In this document: positions 8,412 through 18,358 of the stretch, one piece after another
Layout of the letters: the number at the start of each line of letters is the position of its first letter
Position numbering within the stretch: the stretch's first letter is position 1
Source: Asparagopsis taxiformis
Taxonomy: Eukaryota; Rhodophyta; Florideophyceae; Bonnemaisoniales; Bonnemaisoniaceae
Length of the DNA stretch: 64,000 nucleotides
NCBI GenBank assembly: GCA_030407315.1
Contig: JALQPE010000961.1
Coordinates: forward strand, 17,467 to 81,466
Direction: 5' to 3'
Position numbers and translations under genes: made by a program
The notes under the pieces: generated by a model
Seen by the model: the letters and a program-made list of their open reading frames with translations, nothing else
The model's database searches: none
Told to the model about the DNA's origin: nothing

Positions 8412-9902
8412 ATTACTACTCTAGTGTCCTCTTTGTTCAACAATAGGCATGTGACATCTAGATTCGTCGCTTTCCGAACCGTTGCAGAGCTTACCAAAAC
8501 TTCAGTGGATCCCAGTTTGTTCAGGAACTTGAATGCAAGGTCTGACGAAACCGCGCAAGTGAAGTCCTGTACAACATTGCTACTTGCTGCATTGTCGTTT
8601 TCGCAGACTTCCAGTTCTAATGCAGAGGTAAGACAATCCAAGAAATCTCTAATTGGCACTGCGGTTGGGAAACGGCATATATTCTTAAAACGCTCTATTG
8701 TCGGAACAGCATTTATTTCGATGGCGAATGACAGAATTGTACGATGGAAGGACTCGGCCACCAGGAATGCCGGCATCCTGGACCCCGGCGAAGAAGAGGA
8801 CTTGAACAGCAATACTATCTCGAGAGATTATGCACTACGGAATGCAACAATTGTGCCCATCGATAAACCATCTTGGCTGCACATTTCGCAGCGCGCTCTT
8901 TTGCATGCTATGGATATTTCGATGCCCACGGAGGCGGAACGCAACATAGAACAGACAACGAGTTTGCAGGTTGGATCTTCGAAGCGTCGGCGACTGTCTG
9001 GTTCAAAAGGAGAAGCACGCCGTGCATCTACGTCATCCTCTTCGTCTTCCGCTATGCCCAACCTGTCACCGTCTGATATACAATCCATTCCGATCATTAC
9101 CTCTGCTCTACGGCAGCTCACCCAGTTCTTCAACAGTTCCCGTAAGCAAATGAAAATGGAATTGGTCAAGCAAGCATTCTTCCTCATCCACCGAGATGAG
9201 ATGAAGGCAACTATTGCTGTTCCACTCGACTCTGATGTGTCAACGTCGGACATGTGTCCACCTGACTCGATTCCGACAACGTCGAAAGCTTACGGAACAG
9301 GAGAAGACGCTCTGAAAGTGTATTCAAAAAATGATTCCATCTTCTCAAATTTCATTCTCAGCCGTCCCGAGCTTCACGTTCAGGTTACTTACAAAGTTCA
9401 GGTAAGCGGCGGTATCGTTAATGGAAACATTACAACTGCGCAGAATCCAGTGGAGAAATTGGCTGTATGTTCATTCTCTTTTCTTACTTTAGCTATGATA
9501 TTGTTATGCAGTTTCTGTCAATGCACACAACTGGAGATGCTTTGTCATGAGCCCCATGCCATTCAAGCTTGTTATCAGATAGCAATATGTCTCCAAGGTA
9601 TATTCAATGCGGCCCTCAGCAAGATACCTACACCTCAATTCGGGAAAGATGGATTCCCTTTGCGAGTTGCATGGGGGCATCTAGAGCTGCGGGACTACCT
9701 CATGGGAGGTGATTGCCTGTTCGGAATCATCAGAAAGAAGAGAAATCTCACTGCTGAAGAATATGAGTCTGTACGTTTCGATTCAAGCATCGTACAAACC
9801 GAACTTTCCTTTGAAAACACGGCAGACAGGCGCGTTTCCAATCCTGATTGCGTCCCTCTACAGGAGGATGACGAGCTTGGTATTTCTCTAATTGATGTGT
9901 AG
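8412..9902 (+). CDS. Unidentified protein, about 490 residues
   Basis: A TAA at 8409-8411 precedes the frame. The first possible starts are GTG at 8424 or a much later ATG near 8721. Residues around 180-210 are a low-complexity Arg/Ser stretch (SSKRRRLSG followed by a poly-Ser tract), a likely disordered linker and nuclear signal. The C-terminal 150 residues look globular. A hydrophobic stretch near residues 350-366 might be a retained intron, but removing the obvious GTATGT...CAG segment gives an immediate stop, so I do not call one. I do not recognise the family. It is the only plus-strand gene in the first 24 kb and may be transposon cargo. Confidence 0.45.
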   Translation: MTTLVSSLFNNRHVTSRFVAFRTVAELTKTSVDPSLFRNLNARSDETAQVKSCTTLLLAALSFSQTSSSNAEVRQSKKSLIGTAVGKRHIFLKRSIVGTAFISMANDRIVRWKDSATRNAGILDPGEEEDLNSNTISRDYALRNATIVPIDKPSWLHISQRALLHAMDISMPTEAERNIEQTTSLQVGSSKRRRLSGSKGEARRASTSSSSSSAMPNLSPSDIQSIPIITSALRQLTQFFNSSRKQMKMELVKQAFFLIHRDEMKATIAVPLDSDVSTSDMCPPDSIPTTSKAYGTGEDALKVYSKNDSIFSNFILSRPELHVQVTYKVQVSGGIVNGNITTAQNPVEKLAVCSFSFLTLAMILLCSFCQCTQLEMLCHEPHAIQACYQIAICLQGIFNAALSKIPTPQFGKDGFPLRVAWGHLELRDYLMGGDCLFGIIRKKRNLTAEEYESVRFDSSIVQTELSFENTADRRVSNPDCVPLQEDDELGISLIDV

Positions 9903-10039
9903 TACTGCTTTGATTAGAAACTTTATATCGGTATGGTTCATTAGTAGTTCTAGGAAAAGTCCCAACGCTCAACTAGTTCTGCTTTGCAATGCATGCATCA
10001 TCTGCATTAAAGTATTTCTGATTCATCCAACTGCTGGCA
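9903..10039. other. Convergent 3' intergenic spacer
   Basis: This short spacer lies between the 3' ends of the plus-strand gene ending at 9902 and the minus-strand gene ending at 10040. It presumably holds both polyadenylation regions. No distinctive signal was identified. Confidence 0.4.
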
Positions 10040-11733
10040 TCATTTAATGTACTCCTCTGCCTTTTTCTCTGACGCACTATACCCTACCACGTCGTTCACT
10101 ACATCTTCTGTTATCAACTTGTCTATACGACAAGGTTCTTCCACACCACGGAATACGACGTACGGCATATGAACTCTCAGAGATCCCCACAGTACATCCC
10201 CCGCCTTTCCTCGCTTTCTTTGCATCGCAGGCTCCCATTCTATACGGAAACATTTCTTTCCTTCGCTTTTCCACCCTTCCAGACTCCCTTCACCGTCGCT
10301 CCTCCCGTGCACATCACATGTCAAAGGACATTTCTGCAGCTCCATTCCGTGCACGTATTCACCTTGGACCACAGCACTACTTTTTCGAATTAGACACCAC
10401 ACGTTTGATGTTGTTTCCGCACTGCAGAATGAGCTACTGCCAATTGCAACAGATGTCGACTGTGCTTCCATCATTCCCGAGCACAATATCGTACCAAACA
10501 ACCGCAAACCACAGACCTCGCCGAACCGTTCATGTAACTACACTCTTCATTGTCCTCCACTTCCGAGTTGCTGATGTTACGCCTTTGAACCAGACACTCG
10601 GTTCGCCATCGGTGCCCTAATCCTAGCAGATCTGATAGTGTTGCAAAACTGGAACACGTAATGTTCAAAGCTTCCCCACCAGTTCCAGCTACTGCCGCGT
10701 GAAGCCCTGGGTACACTTTGTAATACCCCCCTCCATAGATTTCTGCTGTTCCCTTTAGCATTTCCCGGAATAACTCAGTGCTCAATGAGATGGGAATCTG
10801 CACCGGTCCGCTAATAGCCGTTCCACTTGTACATGCACCGTCAATCTCACTATGTGGGTAGCCACCACCTGAGTTTGACAAAGTGCTTCGATTAACCTGT
10901 TCCACAACTTTCTCTACCGCACGCTGTAAGAGCATCAATAAAACCTTACCAGCTGATACTGTTGATCCACAATTTCGAACCATTCCGCTCCAACCAAGCC
11001 GACACTCGCTACCATTTCCAGAATGCATTATATTTTCTAGTGTTCTCAGCCTTGTCTCCATACTACCGTATGTGTTGGCGTCAAGTGCAGATTCCACTTT
11101 TTGCTTCTTCCTATGCGGTGATATTGCTTCAGATTCTCCATCTGATTGTTCATGAAATTCTACTCCCACCGCTTCGTAGTCCACAACCTCTCTGTTGCTC
11201 CTTCGCCACTGTGTCGGTGGCTGACCCCCGGACATTAACTTACTTCCCATCAGAAATTTTACATGTTCGTAGGAAACATAAGGGTAATTCCTTTCAGGGA
11301 TAGCATCATATAACAATCTGCCTTCCGCAACCACCATTTCATCGTGCCTTCGCTTCACAGCATCCGAGTACCGCCACTTTGATACTTCCATCACTGCAAT
11401 ATCCTTTTCCTCCGTCGTCAACCTCACAATTGCATCACCCACATCCTGTCCATTGTGCTCCACCACACCAGGCGTGTACACGCCATCTCCTCTGTCTACA
11501 TCGATGCGGTCTCCCACTGACGGCTTACCACTGCAGACAGGATACTGCTCAGGAAGTTTGATTTCCACAACAGTAGCCTTCCACCATATTGCGTCATCAC
11601 CCACTTGGAACCATACGTCTATTTGCGAGCCGACACAGGGAAGTGCATCTACGGCCGCTGCTCGCTCACGTTCACGGCCAGCTTTCGCTTTTTCGCTCTG
11701 TCGCCTAATTCGCAATGATTCACGCCTAGTCAT
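10040..11733 (-). pseudogene. Tudor/SH3-like-module protein, reading frame split near 10480-10507
   Basis: ATG at 11733 opens a 420-residue frame (MTRRESLRIRRQSEKAK...) ending at 10471. A second minus-strand frame covers 10507-10040 and begins without ATG. The two overlap by about 37 bases, as expected from one gene with a frameshift or an unrecognised intron. After a basic start there are two similar beta-rich modules at about residues 33-62 (VGSQIDVW...WWKATVVEI) and 73-110 (VGDRIDV...GVVEHN...RLTTEEKD), reminiscent of Tudor/Agenet-type chromatin readers. A related GIVEHN...LTRED segment occurs at 18359-18650 near the second transposase. Residues from about 195 on are unrecognised. The function would be nuclear, possibly chromatin targeting; this is inference. 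Confidence 0.45.
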
Positions 11734-12720
11734 AGTTGCTCCACAAAATAAAGATACTACAACGCACTATCTGCAATTTTGTTTAGGACAAGTCTTCGTC
11801 GACTTCTTCACTAGATACTACTTCACCCATGTCTGTAACGTCCAATTTTTTCATTTTTATAGTATGATACGAAATCACTACCTTGTTCCCTACTGCTATA
11901 CAAGTTGTCAAACACTCTACTACTGCGTTCAAGATACTAGTCACGCTTAAAGCCAGGCCGGAACTCACTATTCAGGTCAATCTTGTGTATGCAGGAGTGA
12001 CTTTATTACAAAATTTAGCGACTTCGACAGTAACTATGCCGTAGTATCTGTGCTAAAAATCAACATAGATGGTGCCATTCTTTACTAAGTAATACTACAG
12101 AAACTAAACTCAAGTACAATTATCTACTCTTTCGACCGTACCCTACCTATGGTACAACAATGGCCATATCGAGATTAGCTAGTTAACGTCATACACTCTG
12201 CATTTCGCCTCTTCCATATGATATATTATTCCTCATGGACGCCCAAAACGTGACGCTATCGAAGGGTATGGCGCGTTGGAACAGTCAGTACCAGTCAATC
12301 ACTCTAGCCTCACTACACTGCTACGAATGCCATCTGTACTACAGACCGGCGTAACCATCCAAGTTCATGGTTCGAGTCCAACATGGTACTGTCACACATA
12401 TGGTTCCCTCGTTTCGTCATTCCAGCATGGAAATTATAAAAATCGTGGAATATGCCACCTCCGGTCAGCGTCATGACCAACGCGACGTGTCCTTGTCCTT
12501 TCCATTGTTATTTTTCCGTACAGTACTGGAAAATTCCACCATGTCACGGTGCTTATACCCACTCCCACGGCGCAGTTTCATTCCACTATATTCTTTACGG
12601 TATTTCCACTACTTATCTATGGCACGGTGCCGGTAATTTCTGGGATTTTTTGATGGTTTGTCATTCCACTAATTTCTAATGGTCCAGACCATGAAATTTG
12701 CTGGTTTTTCAAAAAATTGC
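11734..12720. other. AT-rich intergenic region, nothing firm
   Basis: No coding sequence or RNA gene is recognised. Between about 12530 and 12680 there are several loose copies of TTCCACTA or ATTCCACCA and two CACGGTGC motifs, which might be regulatory or subterminal repeats but are too degenerate to call. The region includes the upstream side of the minus-strand gene starting at 11733. Confidence 0.35.
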
Positions 12721-13306
12721 TTATCCTGTGACTCGGTCTGCCAAAGAAACAAGGGCAACATCATGCGTGAGTGTGTTTGCTTGAATGGACAGCCCGAGTA
12801 CTTCAAAAGGTGTGAAGTACTCATCGGAAACTTCTTCTGTCCCTGGGCGCCTGATCAAAGCCACATCAATGTTCCTGAATGAAGCAGCATACGGATGTTG
12901 CCCTTCCGGCTTCACGAATGCACTTCTGGAGAGCCGCAACGCGATGGCCACCATCGATGTAGAACGTTTGAAGGGTGGGGGTTGTGCTGCCTTCACTAGG
13001 AAGGAGCATTTTGCAGGCAAGGATTCGGGAGATTGAGGAGGTGAATCCTTCCCTCAGGAACTTCTCCTTCAGCTCAAGCACTCTCCCTTCCCTAATATGA
13101 CGAGAGAATAGGGGAGGTCTGTGCAAATCCAAGGGAGACAGCCTGTGGTCAGCTTTGGGACAGTCTGACAACTGAACCTCGGCGGTGACAGAGTTATCGT
13201 GACCAGGGCTGCGAGAAGGGGCGCGAGAACGAGCGGAGGCCCGACCGCGAGTCGAAGCGCGAGCAGGGGCGGGGGCAGAGGGTTTGGAGCGAGTGCGAGG
13301 AGCCAT
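12721..13306 (-). pseudogene. ParB/sulfiredoxin-fold domain protein, frameshifted and truncated paralogue
   Basis: ATG at 13306 opens an Arg/Ser/Ala/Pro-rich basic N-terminus (about residues 1-45) followed by a ParB-like domain with the motif YIDGGHRVAALQKCI near residues 114-128. The frame stops at 12866. Homology to the intact protein at 14232-17756 continues in another frame down to 12721 (ALIRRPGTEE, TPFEVLGLSI, THDVALVSLADR), matching its FIRPPGTRE, HPLEVMRIS and THDVIEVSIADH. A single frame change near 12905 therefore breaks the gene, and it ends after the ParB region with no trace of the dioxygenase-like part. An intron at the break cannot be fully excluded. It lies downstream of the intact paralogue on the same strand, consistent with duplication. 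Confidence 0.65.
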
Positions 13307-14231
13307 TGAAGGATGAGGGAAAGCAGGAATGGAGAGAAGCTTGATTGAGTGTACGACCCCGATAACGACGATACAGAGACGATTAAGATAGATTTATTTC
13401 GCTACTGCAGTCTGATAAAGGATCAAACGTGAACAATCCGTTTCAACTCTGATTTCAATTTTTTTTATTTCTAGACCACTTGACTCAGATCAAGAGTAAT
13501 AATCGAAATTCAGTTAATTTCTGCGGCCAAATACAATCGCTATACGAAGAGTTCATACTCAAAGTGGCTAAACAGGTACGAGTTGGTCATGGTGATTACC
13601 CCAAAACCACTCAAGTAATAACTAAATAATGCTGAAGTCACATACTTCCCAGCATTTTGCACCAACTCGTGGAGCTGATGCGTACATACCAAATGCGTCT
13701 GTATTCAACATGAACCACGAATAAGTGGGCTTCGGCCAATGAGTGCACTGCACCTGGCTTGAGAAACTAGGAATAATACCCGGAATTATTTTGGCCTCCC
13801 AACAGCCAGGTGCACCAACGTCATTGGCCGGTGGTAGTCTGGACAACCTCGGCCAATGGCGTTGGTGCACTTCGTCTATACCGACCCAACTTTATACCCG
13901 GCCAGACTCCTACTGTTCTCAGGAACTGAAAATTTTACCGGGGATAGTAAACGATGTAATATAATACCAGGTTTTACTATCTACTATAGCAGAAACGATA
14001 TATCGTTTCTTTCATCTACTGAAGAGGTTTAGAATTTGCAGCTCCTGTAGGTAGAGCTTTCTGTCGAGAATAGCTTTCTGCATGTGGTGTTTGTTACATT
14101 TGTGAAATTTATCTGACTATATAAAGAATCCATGCAGTATCTCTTTTATCATGTTCTACTGGAATTTTGTTTATTACTCTACGGATTCATACCCAACTAA
14201 GGCTTCAACACGGCTGGACAGATGCCCTTCA
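13307..14231. other. Intergenic region with inverted-repeat motifs
   Basis: No gene is seen. The region lies upstream of the broken ParB gene and downstream of the intact one. It holds several copies of a CGGCCAATG/GTGCAC motif (near 13733, 13823 and 13850), an AATAATACCCGG motif at 13772-13783, and a 21-bp-arm hairpin at 13810-13870. AT-rich sequence follows from 13960 to 14200. Confidence 0.45.
13810..13870. repeat. Hairpin with 21-bp arms
   Basis: GTGCACCAACGTCATTGGCC pairs with GGCCAATGGCGTTGGTGCAC across a 19-base loop, with one mismatch. It may be an operator-like or transposon-end structure. Confidence 0.85.
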
Positions 14232-17200
14232 TCACTTCAATTTCGAATTGCCCTCCCAATGTCCAACGACATATTCTCCTTCTTCACTTTGATGCTGCTC
14301 AGTTTTGAGGAATATGTGAGATCGGATCGGGAACTTGTATTGAAGACCCTTATCGCTCTCAAAGCCTTCCTCGTCGTGATAAACATCCCCTCGGCAGACA
14401 AGAACAGAATATGGTGGTACTTCACACCTATTCATTGGAACTCTGTATAACTCTCTGTTGGGATGGGATAAACAGACATGACTGTAGGGTGCAAGCACGA
14501 GGCCGAATCCATCTGCGCCGCTTGACATCATGAAATAGGATGGCGGAGAAGGGGGACTGTTAACTTCATCGATTCCCACTTCATAGTCTGTATGTCCAGC
14601 ACGAGGTTTAGTCCGCTCTCCAGTCAGCACTAAAGTAGTTCCAGTGCTGGGGAAGGCCATCGGGTCCTTCCCACTAGTCCTCAATTCCAAACCTTCCGCA
14701 CAAATACCTAGACCGAGCTCAACAATCATCTTCTTCCCATAGAGATTATTATTGTTATCCTCCAGGTCATCACATAAGCTCTTCCGCTTTGTTATAAAGA
14801 TTCCTCTGCCCTTATCACCTTCTTCATCAGAGTTTTTCCCATCCATCATAGCCATGCACCACGGTGTCCAGTCCGGATCTCTGCGGGTGTCACCGGATTC
14901 AGAGTTGTTCTTGGCATCCTCGAGACGTTCCTCAAACAATGCAGAAAAATGAAGGAGCAGTTCGTGGATCGCATCTGCAGTAGTAGAAGACTTAAATATT
15001 CCGTCCAGAATTGTAGACCCAACCAAGTCTATTTCATTTCGTTTCTCTCGGAAATAAGCCCTCGAGAGAAACTCAGCGGAAACATTTTGTGCCGAATAGG
15101 CACTCGCTGCTGCTTCAGCGACCTCGGCTCGAAGCGTATCGACCAGTTTCCCATTCACATAGTATTTCATTCGACTGTCGGGATGAATGATAACAGGCAG
15201 TTTCGCTTCTATACCTTCCTCCACATCTTTGTCAGGGACATCATTTTGTTGCCTGTCCGAATACTGACCTCCTTGAACCGCGTGGACTGCAGCGTCTTTG
15301 CCGGATTGCAATTTTGCGTCTTCACGCATCTTTTGCTTCTTCTTCTGCCGCGGCCTGCTGGTATCCTCTCCCACCAGGTCAATAACCTCTTGAGGGGTGA
15401 CATCCACCAATTTCCGTTTGGATCGTAGAATCATTGGCGGCGTCTCCGTATTCCTCGGCTTTGCCTTTAAGGGCACGAAACCACTGCTGTGCTTGGCTTT
15501 CATCAACTTCCTAGGCGTAGAACTGGTAACAAGTGTTTCCATGTCCTCCAGCTCAGGTAAAACAGGTAGGCCGACATCCGCTGTAGATAACATAGCGTCT
15601 CCAGTGCCATCACCCTGATTTCGTACACCTTTCATGGGGTCCTCCGTTGTCCTTCCAGAAGAATGTTCGGGACATTCTTCGCGGACATCTTTCGTTCCAG
15701 ACCCATCGCTCTTCCTAGATTCAGGACCTCCTTCACCATCTCGACCAGTTCTTGGATGACCAACTGACATATTCGCCGGCGACTTTCCACCCTGCTCTGG
15801 TCTGAGCGTGGCACTTCTGGCTGCCACTGGGATAGGTGGTTGTTGCAGGTCATTTTCATCACCGTGGTCATTTCTTCCTCGATTTGCACCAGTTGGTTCA
15901 AGCTCTTGAGTTCCTACGTTCTTCTGCAACACATCCCCAACTTCACAATCTCCAGGTTTCGAAGAATTGTTCTCGGTAGGCGCAGTAGGCACTGCGCGGT
16001 CCGTTGTAACCTGCTTTGCGCTTTCGGAATCTGCCGCTTTCCCTGTCGCCTCTTCACCAACCTGTGTTGCAGCACCGACCTCAGCGTTAACACGATCCGA
16101 TATTTCCAGACTGCCCTGTGTCTGCTGTTGGGTAAGTACATTTGGACTCTGTACCACGTCCGAGCGATCAATGGAAGCATTTGAAGTATCACCATACGAT
16201 GCGGATTGTTGTCGTGGTTGAGGTGCAGTATTCCCTTCCAAGGATTTTCGCCTAGTCCGCCTTTCCTGCACACCTATTTCAGGCGCGACGGAATGGTCGA
16301 GAGAGTCATCCGATAGAATTGGGCCGTTGAAAACCACATAACGGATTTCTTTCATCATAGACCGCGTCAATGCTGCACGTATACCTCTCCCAGTTGGTGC
16401 GTCGGAAGGATAGAAATCTTTGAGGACAGTCAAAATGCGATATCGTATGGTTTTTCGTGTTCGTCCACCTGGCTCCGGTACTTCATGTAACTTCCTGAAA
16501 CATGGATGAGGTGAGGAATGCCAGGAGTTTTCTTTCCGTACAGCTTTCTCAAGTATGTCATATATTTCACACATGCTGTAGCACCACTTTTGCGCGCATG
16601 TCTTTAGACTTATACCACCATCTCCTTTCCTACGTTTCCACATAGTCCACATTGCAGTGAGATCTAGAATGACAAGTTTGGTGTCCACCGAAGCTTTTCG
16701 AAACGCAGAAGCGAATAGGACGTCCACAGTGCATCCCTGCATATTCTTCGAGTCTGGCGGACTAGTTTCAGTTGCAAATCGACTTGGGATAGCTGACCAA
16801 TGTTCGAACGCCGGGTTATTTACGTCTCCGAAGCCCTGCGCAATCGAAACGTACTTCATCATAATTCCTTCCTGACAACCTGGAATGACCTTGTTCTCGA
16901 CTACAACTTTTGTGCACACATTTACCTTCGCCTTCATCAAGCCCTTCATCATCATGAACTTCATGACCGTACAGACGTGGTCAGCAATAGAAACTTCTAT
17001 CACGTCATGAGTCTTTTCGTTCAGCTTCTGCGATATTCGCATAACTTCAAGAGGATGAAACATTTCACGGGTTCCAGGTGGTCGGATGAAGTCAACGCTA
17101 ATGCTCCTCAGTCTCCATCGATCAGCAACTGTCGGTTTGTTTTCCACAATCGACTGCAAAGTGCTGATACGATGACCTCCATCAATGCACTGCAGTTTCT

Positions 17201-17756
17201 TCCGTCCGTCTGACCCCATTGTTTCACAGATAGTCATTCGGGTGCCAGTTTCCAGAAACCCCTCGGTAGATATTTTGCTGACCAGATCGCGCACTCTGGC
17301 CTCCTGCACAAGACGAGAAGTTGATTCCGGTTTGGCAACATCTAGCGGATTGATCATTTTAGGTTCAGTCCTGCATTCGACAATGTTGATGTCAATCCCC
17401 ATCACAGACTCTTCTGATGCTTCCATGCCAGCAGGACTCCCCTCGCCTTCACGGACGTTAGACCTCTCCCTGTTTTTCGATTTCACCGTCCCAGGAGTAG
17501 ATGGAAAGCGTAGAGTGTTTTTCCCAGATGGTGATATATCGCCAAGGGTTTTTGCTGCCTCTATCATGGCAGCGTCTGCTCCCTGAATGGGTGTCTGGCT
17601 ATCTGCCGTCTCCCTTCCCGCTGCAGACGGAGCCCCTCCATCAGCAGAAACTCCGGAGGGTGTTTTATCACCGCCTACCGTCGTTGCAAGTCTCTCTGCA
17701 ACGCTTTCGACGGTATCCTTTGGTTCCGCAGCGCGCTCAGTGTCGCTTCCGGCCAT
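14232..17756 (-). CDS. ParB-like domain fused to a 2OG-Fe(II) dioxygenase-like domain, 1174 residues
   Basis: ATG at 17756 starts an intact frame ending at 14232. Residues 1-135 are low-complexity. Residues about 140-275 form a ParB/sulfiredoxin-like domain with IDGGHR at 191-196, the family's DGxHR signature. A probably helical region follows to about 480. Residues 480-960 are disordered and polar, with a KKKQK-type nuclear signal near 830. The C-terminus (about 1000-1165) resembles a double-stranded beta-helix oxygenase: HTD at 1055-1057 as HxD, RGDVYH with H1127 as distal His, and R1145 in RSHIF as a candidate 2-oxoglutarate-binding Arg. ParB-fold enzymes and oxygenases both occur in DNA base modification systems, and TET/JBP oxygenases travel with some eukaryotic transposons. 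Activity and substrate are inference. Confidence 0.65.
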   Translation of the reverse strand: MAGSDTERAAEPKDTVESVAERLATTVGGDKTPSGVSADGGAPSAAGRETADSQTPIQGADAAMIEAAKTLGDISPSGKNTLRFPSTPGTVKSKNRERSNVREGEGSPAGMEASEESVMGIDINIVECRTEPKMINPLDVAKPESTSRLVQEARVRDLVSKISTEGFLETGTRMTICETMGSDGRKKLQCIDGGHRISTLQSIVENKPTVADRWRLRSISVDFIRPPGTREMFHPLEVMRISQKLNEKTHDVIEVSIADHVCTVMKFMMMKGLMKAKVNVCTKVVVENKVIPGCQEGIMMKYVSIAQGFGDVNNPAFEHWSAIPSRFATETSPPDSKNMQGCTVDVLFASAFRKASVDTKLVILDLTAMWTMWKRRKGDGGISLKTCAQKWCYSMCEIYDILEKAVRKENSWHSSPHPCFRKLHEVPEPGGRTRKTIRYRILTVLKDFYPSDAPTGRGIRAALTRSMMKEIRYVVFNGPILSDDSLDHSVAPEIGVQERRTRRKSLEGNTAPQPRQQSASYGDTSNASIDRSDVVQSPNVLTQQQTQGSLEISDRVNAEVGAATQVGEEATGKAADSESAKQVTTDRAVPTAPTENNSSKPGDCEVGDVLQKNVGTQELEPTGANRGRNDHGDENDLQQPPIPVAARSATLRPEQGGKSPANMSVGHPRTGRDGEGGPESRKSDGSGTKDVREECPEHSSGRTTEDPMKGVRNQGDGTGDAMLSTADVGLPVLPELEDMETLVTSSTPRKLMKAKHSSGFVPLKAKPRNTETPPMILRSKRKLVDVTPQEVIDLVGEDTSRPRQKKKQKMREDAKLQSGKDAAVHAVQGGQYSDRQQNDVPDKDVEEGIEAKLPVIIHPDSRMKYYVNGKLVDTLRAEVAEAAASAYSAQNVSAEFLSRAYFREKRNEIDLVGSTILDGIFKSSTTADAIHELLLHFSALFEERLEDAKNNSESGDTRRDPDWTPWCMAMMDGKNSDEEGDKGRGIFITKRKSLCDDLEDNNNNLYGKKMIVELGLGICAEGLELRTSGKDPMAFPSTGTTLVLTGERTKPRAGHTDYEVGIDEVNSPPSPPSYFMMSSGADGFGLVLAPYSHVCLSHPNRELYRVPMNRCEVPPYSVLVCRGDVYHDEEGFESDKGLQYKFPIRSHIFLKTEQHQSEEGEYVVGHWEGNSKLK

Positions 17757-18358
17757 TGCGAAGATTTGGACGCGTAGAGAAGCCGTTCAGGATAACAAAG
17801 ATACCTTTTCTCTCCGACTACACGATCAAGAGATATTCCTCTTTCAAGGTGGTATTTGGCGGGAAACGGTCTCCCTACATGTCTAAACGTGAAATATCAG
17901 TTATTGATTCACCTTCCACGCGCTCCAATTGTATTCGGCCATCTGTCATTCCTCGACGAAGGACTTCCCACACACAATTCCTTCATTTCCAAAACCATCC
18001 CATTGACATGAATCATAGTACTCCACTTGTCACTGGAGCCAAAAAGCTATACCGGGTATTATTTTCCACTTCATTGGCCAGGTGCCGGCTCTCCATTGGA
18101 TGATGCGAACTCAACTTTGTGGAACTAGGAGTCCTGCAACTTGCGGCTCCATCTCTAGTACCAATGGCGTCATACGTACGTAAGTGCGTACACTCTTCGC
18201 AAAATACACTTTATTTGTGCGCATGGAACAAAAGCCCACTCTATTCTTCAAACGACATGTACAAATTTTGTATAGCATTTGTTGGAAGACTTGATCAGGA
18301 TTGCTGCTAAATGAATTACGAAGGTTTACTGATGTATTAAACACTGTGCTGGAACACT
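17757..18358. other. Upstream region of the ParB-oxygenase gene
   Basis: No gene is recognised. It should contain the promoter of the gene starting at 17756. CCGGGTATTATT at 18052-18063, followed by CATTGGCCAGGTGCC, is the inverted counterpart of motifs at 13734-13783 on the far side of that gene, so the gene may be flanked by degenerate inverted repeats. Confidence 0.4.

Noticed and set aside
9468..9514. Possible 47-bp intron (GTATGT...TGCAG) in the 492-codon gene
   Set aside because: Removing it changes frame and brings a stop within 16 codons.
12530..12680. Loose TTCCACTA repeats
   Set aside because: Too short and degenerate to separate from chance.
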